Positions 59,838 to 64,000 of a stretch of 64,000 nucleotides of DNA are shown piece after piece; the stretch's first letter is position 1; the number at the start of each line of letters is the position of its first letter. Below the pieces are notes generated by a model. That model saw only the letters and a program-made list of their open reading frames with translations, was not told where the DNA came from and did not search any database. Location of the stretch: positions 434,001-498,000 of the forward strand of contig AP014719.1 of assembly GCA_001549895.1 (NCBI GenBank), written 5' to 3'. The position numbers were made by a program, and so were the translations under genes. This stretch comes from Arthrobacter sp. Hiyo8 (GTDB lineage: Bacteria; Actinomycetota; Actinomycetes; Actinomycetales; Micrococcaceae).

Positions 59838-61988
59838 GTGGCTGGATGGAATGCCGACACGGCGGCTGGACCCCTTGGGTCAGGCACAGTGACTTTGGTT
59901 GAAGGATCGTCCTTCTGCATTTCATCGGCCAATGGAGACATCCATCCCGAACTCCCACACGGGGTCTTTCACCTGGATACCCGCATCCTTTCCGCTGGAA
60001 CCTAACCATCAACGGCCAGCCCCTCGAACCCTTGGCTGCCGAGACGAAGGAACCGTACCGGGCCCTCTTCGCTGGCCGCCTGCAACTCTCGGATGGGTAT
60101 GCGGACAGTCCATTGATCGTGGAACGGCTGCGTGAGGTGGGGCAGGGATCCGGGAACGGATCACCATCCGCAACTACTCGACGAAGCCCGTTGAATGCCA
60201 GATTGTGCTGGCCGTCGAAGCGGACTTCGCCGACTTGTTCGAAGTGAAAGAGGCACGAATCCAGCGTCGCTGGGCGGAGACACGCGGTCACGACGGCGAC
60301 GCCCTGGAAATCCAGGCCACATGGCACGACGTCCGGAAGGGCGTCGTCGTCAAGGCGGATGGGGCCAAAGCCACACCTGAAGGGCTGATATTTGAGATAG
60401 TCGTTCCGCCCTATGGGCAGTGGAGTACTCGATTGAATGTTGTGCCCACGGGCAACGGCGCACGCCCCGAGGCCCCATTTGTCCATCCGGCGCCTGGCGA
60501 AATGTCTCCGAGTGACCGGCGCCGTCAAGAGTGGGTGGCGAAGATTCCGGCACTGCAGATGGGCAACCGTTCCATCCAGCGGACTCTGCGGCGAAGCTAC
60601 GACGACTTGGGAGCGCTGAGAATCGAGGACCCTGGCCATCCTGAACGGGTGGTCGTCGCCGCCGGAGCGCCCTGGTTCATGACCCTGTTCGGTCGCGATT
60701 CGCTCTGGGCTTCGGAAATGTCGCTTCCAGTGGATCCTTCCCTTGCATTGGGCACTCTGAAGACCCTGGCTGAGCGCCAGGGCACCGTCGTGGACGCGAT
60801 GAGGGAAGAGGAGCCCGGCAAGATCCTCCACGAGGTGAGGCTCGATGTTTCCACCGGACTGGCGCTGGGCGGCAAATCCGCCTACTACGGAAGCGTCGAC
60901 GCAACCCCACTGTTCGTGGTGGTCCTGGGTCCGTCAGCCGCTGGGGTTTTGACAGAGAGACCATCGACGCCCTTCTGCCCAACGCTGACCGCGCCTTGGA
61001 GTGGATCCGCGAATACGGGGACCGGGATGGGGACGGTTTTGTCGAGTATAAGCGCCTCAACGATCATGGGTTGGTCAATCAGGGATGGAAGGACTCCTGG
61101 GACGGCATCAACTTCGCCGATGGAACCCTGGCGGAACCGCCGATCGCCCTTTGCGAGGTCCAGGCTTACGTCCACGGCGCATACGTGGCGCGCTCCTGGA
61201 TGGCGTACGACGCCGGCGACCTCGCCTTGGCAGCCGAACTTCGGGACCGGGCGCGACGCTGAAGCGGCGGTTCAACGAACAGTTCTGGCTGCCGGACAAG
61301 GGTACTACGCCGTCGCGCTGGACCGCGATAAGCGGCCGGTGGATGCCTGCGCTTCCAATATGGGCCACTGCCTCTGGTTCGGCCTTGTGGATGAGGACAA
61401 GGCGCCACAAATGGTGGAGCATCTGATGTCCCCGGAGATGTTCAGCGGATGGGGAATACGGACCCTCGCCAGCGACATGCGGGCGTATAACCCTGCCAGC
61501 TATCACAACGGATCGGTCTGGCCCCACGACAACGCGCTTATTGTGGCAGGGCTGCTCCGGTATGGGTTTGTGGAAGAGGCACAGCGGATAGCCACTGCAC
61601 TGCTGGAGGCGGCCGAATACTCCGGCGGGCGGCTGCCCGAGCTGTTCTGCGGCTTCGGCCGCGACCAGTTCGCCGAACCGGTACCCTATCCCACGGCTTG
61701 TTCCCCACAGGCCTGGGCCGCCACCACACCGATCCTGCTGGTGACCAGCCTGATGCGCTACGACGCACACATTTCCCAAGGGGGGCTTTGGTTGGACCCT
61801 GTGCTGCCGGATTCCTACGGCGAACTTCACATCACGAACGCCCCTATGGCTCGGGCCGGATCACCATCGACATATCCGGTTCAGCAGCGTCCGTTCAGGG
61901 CGTACCGGAAGGCCTGGTACTGCACCGCGGGCAACGGCCGTGGATCAGCGATCTCGTGGAGCAAGCCAAACTGCATCCGGACAAGTAG
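59838..61988 (+). CDS. Glycogen-debranching-type amylo-alpha-1,6-glucosidase family protein (frameshifted several times)
   Basis: About 718 residues when repaired. N-terminal GDE_N-type beta domain with LVEGSSFCISSANGDIHPELP and HGVFHLDTRILSAW, a Bac_rhamnosid6H/GH-type alpha/alpha barrel with APWFMTLFGRDSLWASEM, GLVNQGWKDSWDGI (catalytic acid region) and ASYHNGSVWPHDNALI, and a C-terminal beta cap. Breaks are near 59990, 60150, 60935, 61255 and 61850. GTG 59838 has AAGGAG upstream. It probably hydrolyses alpha-linked glucan or glycoside side chains; the exact substrate is uncertain. Confidence 0.9.
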
Positions 61989-62038
61989 CGTTCCCACCAC
62001 GATCACTCCAGCTTGGACATCGGAGGAGGGCGGTCTTC

Positions 62039-62719
62039 CTACGCAGCAAACAGCGCTGAACGGACCGCCTTTTCGAAGCCGTCTACGTGAAGTCGCGCCA
62101 GTTCCGCAGCCCTGGCCTCGTCGCCGTCGATCACGGCGCCAAGAAGGTCGAGGTGTTCATGCACGTGGCGGGAAAGATCCGGCAGGCGATCGAGCACCAT
62201 GCACCAGATCCGTGTCGCCAGGTTGTCGTAGCGGATCAGCACATCTTCGAGGTGGGGATTTGCCGCTGCCGCATAGATCCCCTGATGCACACGGGCATCA
62301 AGGCGCAGTGTCTCCACCACGGAGGCGCCGTCGACCTCGAATGACTCGACTGCACGCATCACGGAGCGCAAGTTCTCCCTGGCTGCCGGTGTTGCAACCC
62401 GAGCCGCCCGCGCGGCCGCCAGCGGTTCGAGCTGGGCGCGAATCTCCGAAATGAACGCCAGATCGGTCACCTCTACGCGCGTGGCGAAAGTTCCCCTGCG
62501 TGGATAGCTAATGACCAGACGGTCCAACTCGAGGCGCTTCAACGCTTCCCTCACAGGAGTGCGCCCGATGCCAAGGTCCCTCGCCAGCACGTCGTCGTTC
62601 ACCAAGTCACCCGGCTTGATGTCCAGCGTCAGGAGCCTGTCGCGTATCCGCTCGTAGGCCACTTCCGCCAGGGATCTCGGACCGGCGGCATCCACCGCTG
62701 CCAGCGCTTCAAATACCAC
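62039..62719 (-). CDS. GntR family transcriptional regulator (FCD subfamily)
   Basis: Intact, 226 residues. Winged helix LAEVAYERIRDRLLTLDIKPG and GIGRTPVREALKRLELDRLV, then an FCD ligand-binding domain (ARVHQGIYAAAANPHL, IWCMVLDRLPDLSRHVHEHL with the metal His residues). GTG 62719 is preferred since AAAGG lies upstream; the frame extends to 62791 but that part overlaps the operator. Divergent from purU, and likely controls the purU/flavoprotein operon. Confidence 0.93.
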   Translation of the reverse strand: MVFEALAAVDAAGPRSLAEVAYERIRDRLLTLDIKPGDLVNDDVLARDLGIGRTPVREALKRLELDRLVISYPRRGTFATRVEVTDLAFISEIRAQLEPLAAARAARVATPAARENLRSVMRAVESFEVDGASVVETLRLDARVHQGIYAAAANPHLEDVLIRYDNLATRIWCMVLDRLPDLSRHVHEHLDLLGAVIDGDEARAAELARLHVDGFEKAVRSALFAA

Positions 62720-62792
62720 GGTACCGACCTTTCGCGTCCAGCCAAGCGGACTATTGACCTCACTCGAACTCCAGTATACGCTATATCCCAAT

Positions 62793-62827
62793 CTGATATA
62801 TCAGTTATCGAATCGAAAATATATCTT
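62793..62827. promoter_or_regulatory. GntR-type operator between gntR and purU
   Basis: CTGATATATCAG (62793-62804) is a perfect 12-bp palindrome. A second ATATATC core follows at 62821-62827, 12 bp before ATG 62839. The stretch is strikingly AT-rich, overlapping where the promoters of both genes should be. Confidence 0.6.
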
Positions 62828-62838
62828 AAGGAGGAGAC

Positions 62839-64000
<1,162 letters not shown>

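Noticed and set aside
62720..62791. Upstream start (TTG 62791) for the GntR regulator
   Set aside because: It would be immediately beside the palindromic operator, has no ribosome site and adds residues not seen in FCD regulators; GTG 62719 gives the usual length.

Overview
The window is 64 kb of high-GC chromosomal DNA. Its gene content (mycothiol-dependent maleylpyruvate isomerase family, DUF6510, DinB2-type polymerase, MalT-like LuxR regulator, CUT1 sugar transporters with a LacI regulator, dimethylglycine-oxidase-like flavoprotein next to purU) suggests an actinobacterium of the Micrococcaceae, most like Arthrobacter or a relative. That placement is inference from family resemblance. I saw no rRNA, tRNA, CRISPR array, insertion sequence or prophage.

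The dominant property of the sequence is that most genes longer than about 600 bp are split across two or more frames. At nearly every junction I examined, adding one base to a short run, usually G or C, restores a full-length, family-typical protein; one junction seems to need two bases. I therefore treat these as probable base-calling or assembly deletions and annotate each gene over its whole span as a CDS, naming approximate break points. Three loci differ and are called pseudogenes: an NmrA-like gene and an MFS transporter lacking a large internal block, and a glycoside hydrolase lacking both ends.

Layout. 1-3.5 kb: end of a CoxE-like VWA gene overlapping an ABC-2 exporter (ATPase and two permeases). 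3.5-10 kb: LysR regulator divergent from a muconolactone-isomerase-like gene, GlsB-type membrane protein, lipid kinase, GT51 transglycosylase, aldo/keto reductase and epimerase. 10-18 kb: small housekeeping and repair genes (HhH-GPD, ArfB, two lipoproteins, MerR, an atypical thioredoxin, two RibD-type reductases, DinB2-type polymerase). 19-20.7 kb: sulfite-oxidase-fold enzyme, flavin reductase and DUF6510 operon. 20.7-28.3 kb: a tight cluster with MTA-phosphorylase-like, epimerase, GT2, DUF2064 and methyltransferase genes, flanked by a membrane molybdoenzyme pair and a membrane glycosyltransferase-like protein; this is the best candidate for an uncharacterised biosynthetic system. 28-41 kb: mixed regulators and enzymes including pheA, a NERD protein, a secreted lipase, a fatty acid desaturase and a stand-alone 5'-3' exonuclease. 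41.5-51 kb: surface protein, XRE regulator facing an MFS gene and AKR, thioredoxin-reductase-like enzyme, XRE-cupin regulator, DUF4386 protein and a large LuxR/MalT regulator.

51-57.3 kb: a catabolic operon (solute-binding protein, two permeases, ThuA, Gfo/Idh/MocA) read away from its LacI regulator, with three TTGCGCA-type sites between and over the start. 57.4-64 kb: 2-hydroxyacid dehydrogenase and aminotransferase pair, glycogen-debranching-like enzyme, then a GntR regulator divergent from purU, which is followed by the start of a sarcosine/dimethylglycine-type flavoprotein. This last group fits one-carbon disposal during methylated-glycine catabolism.
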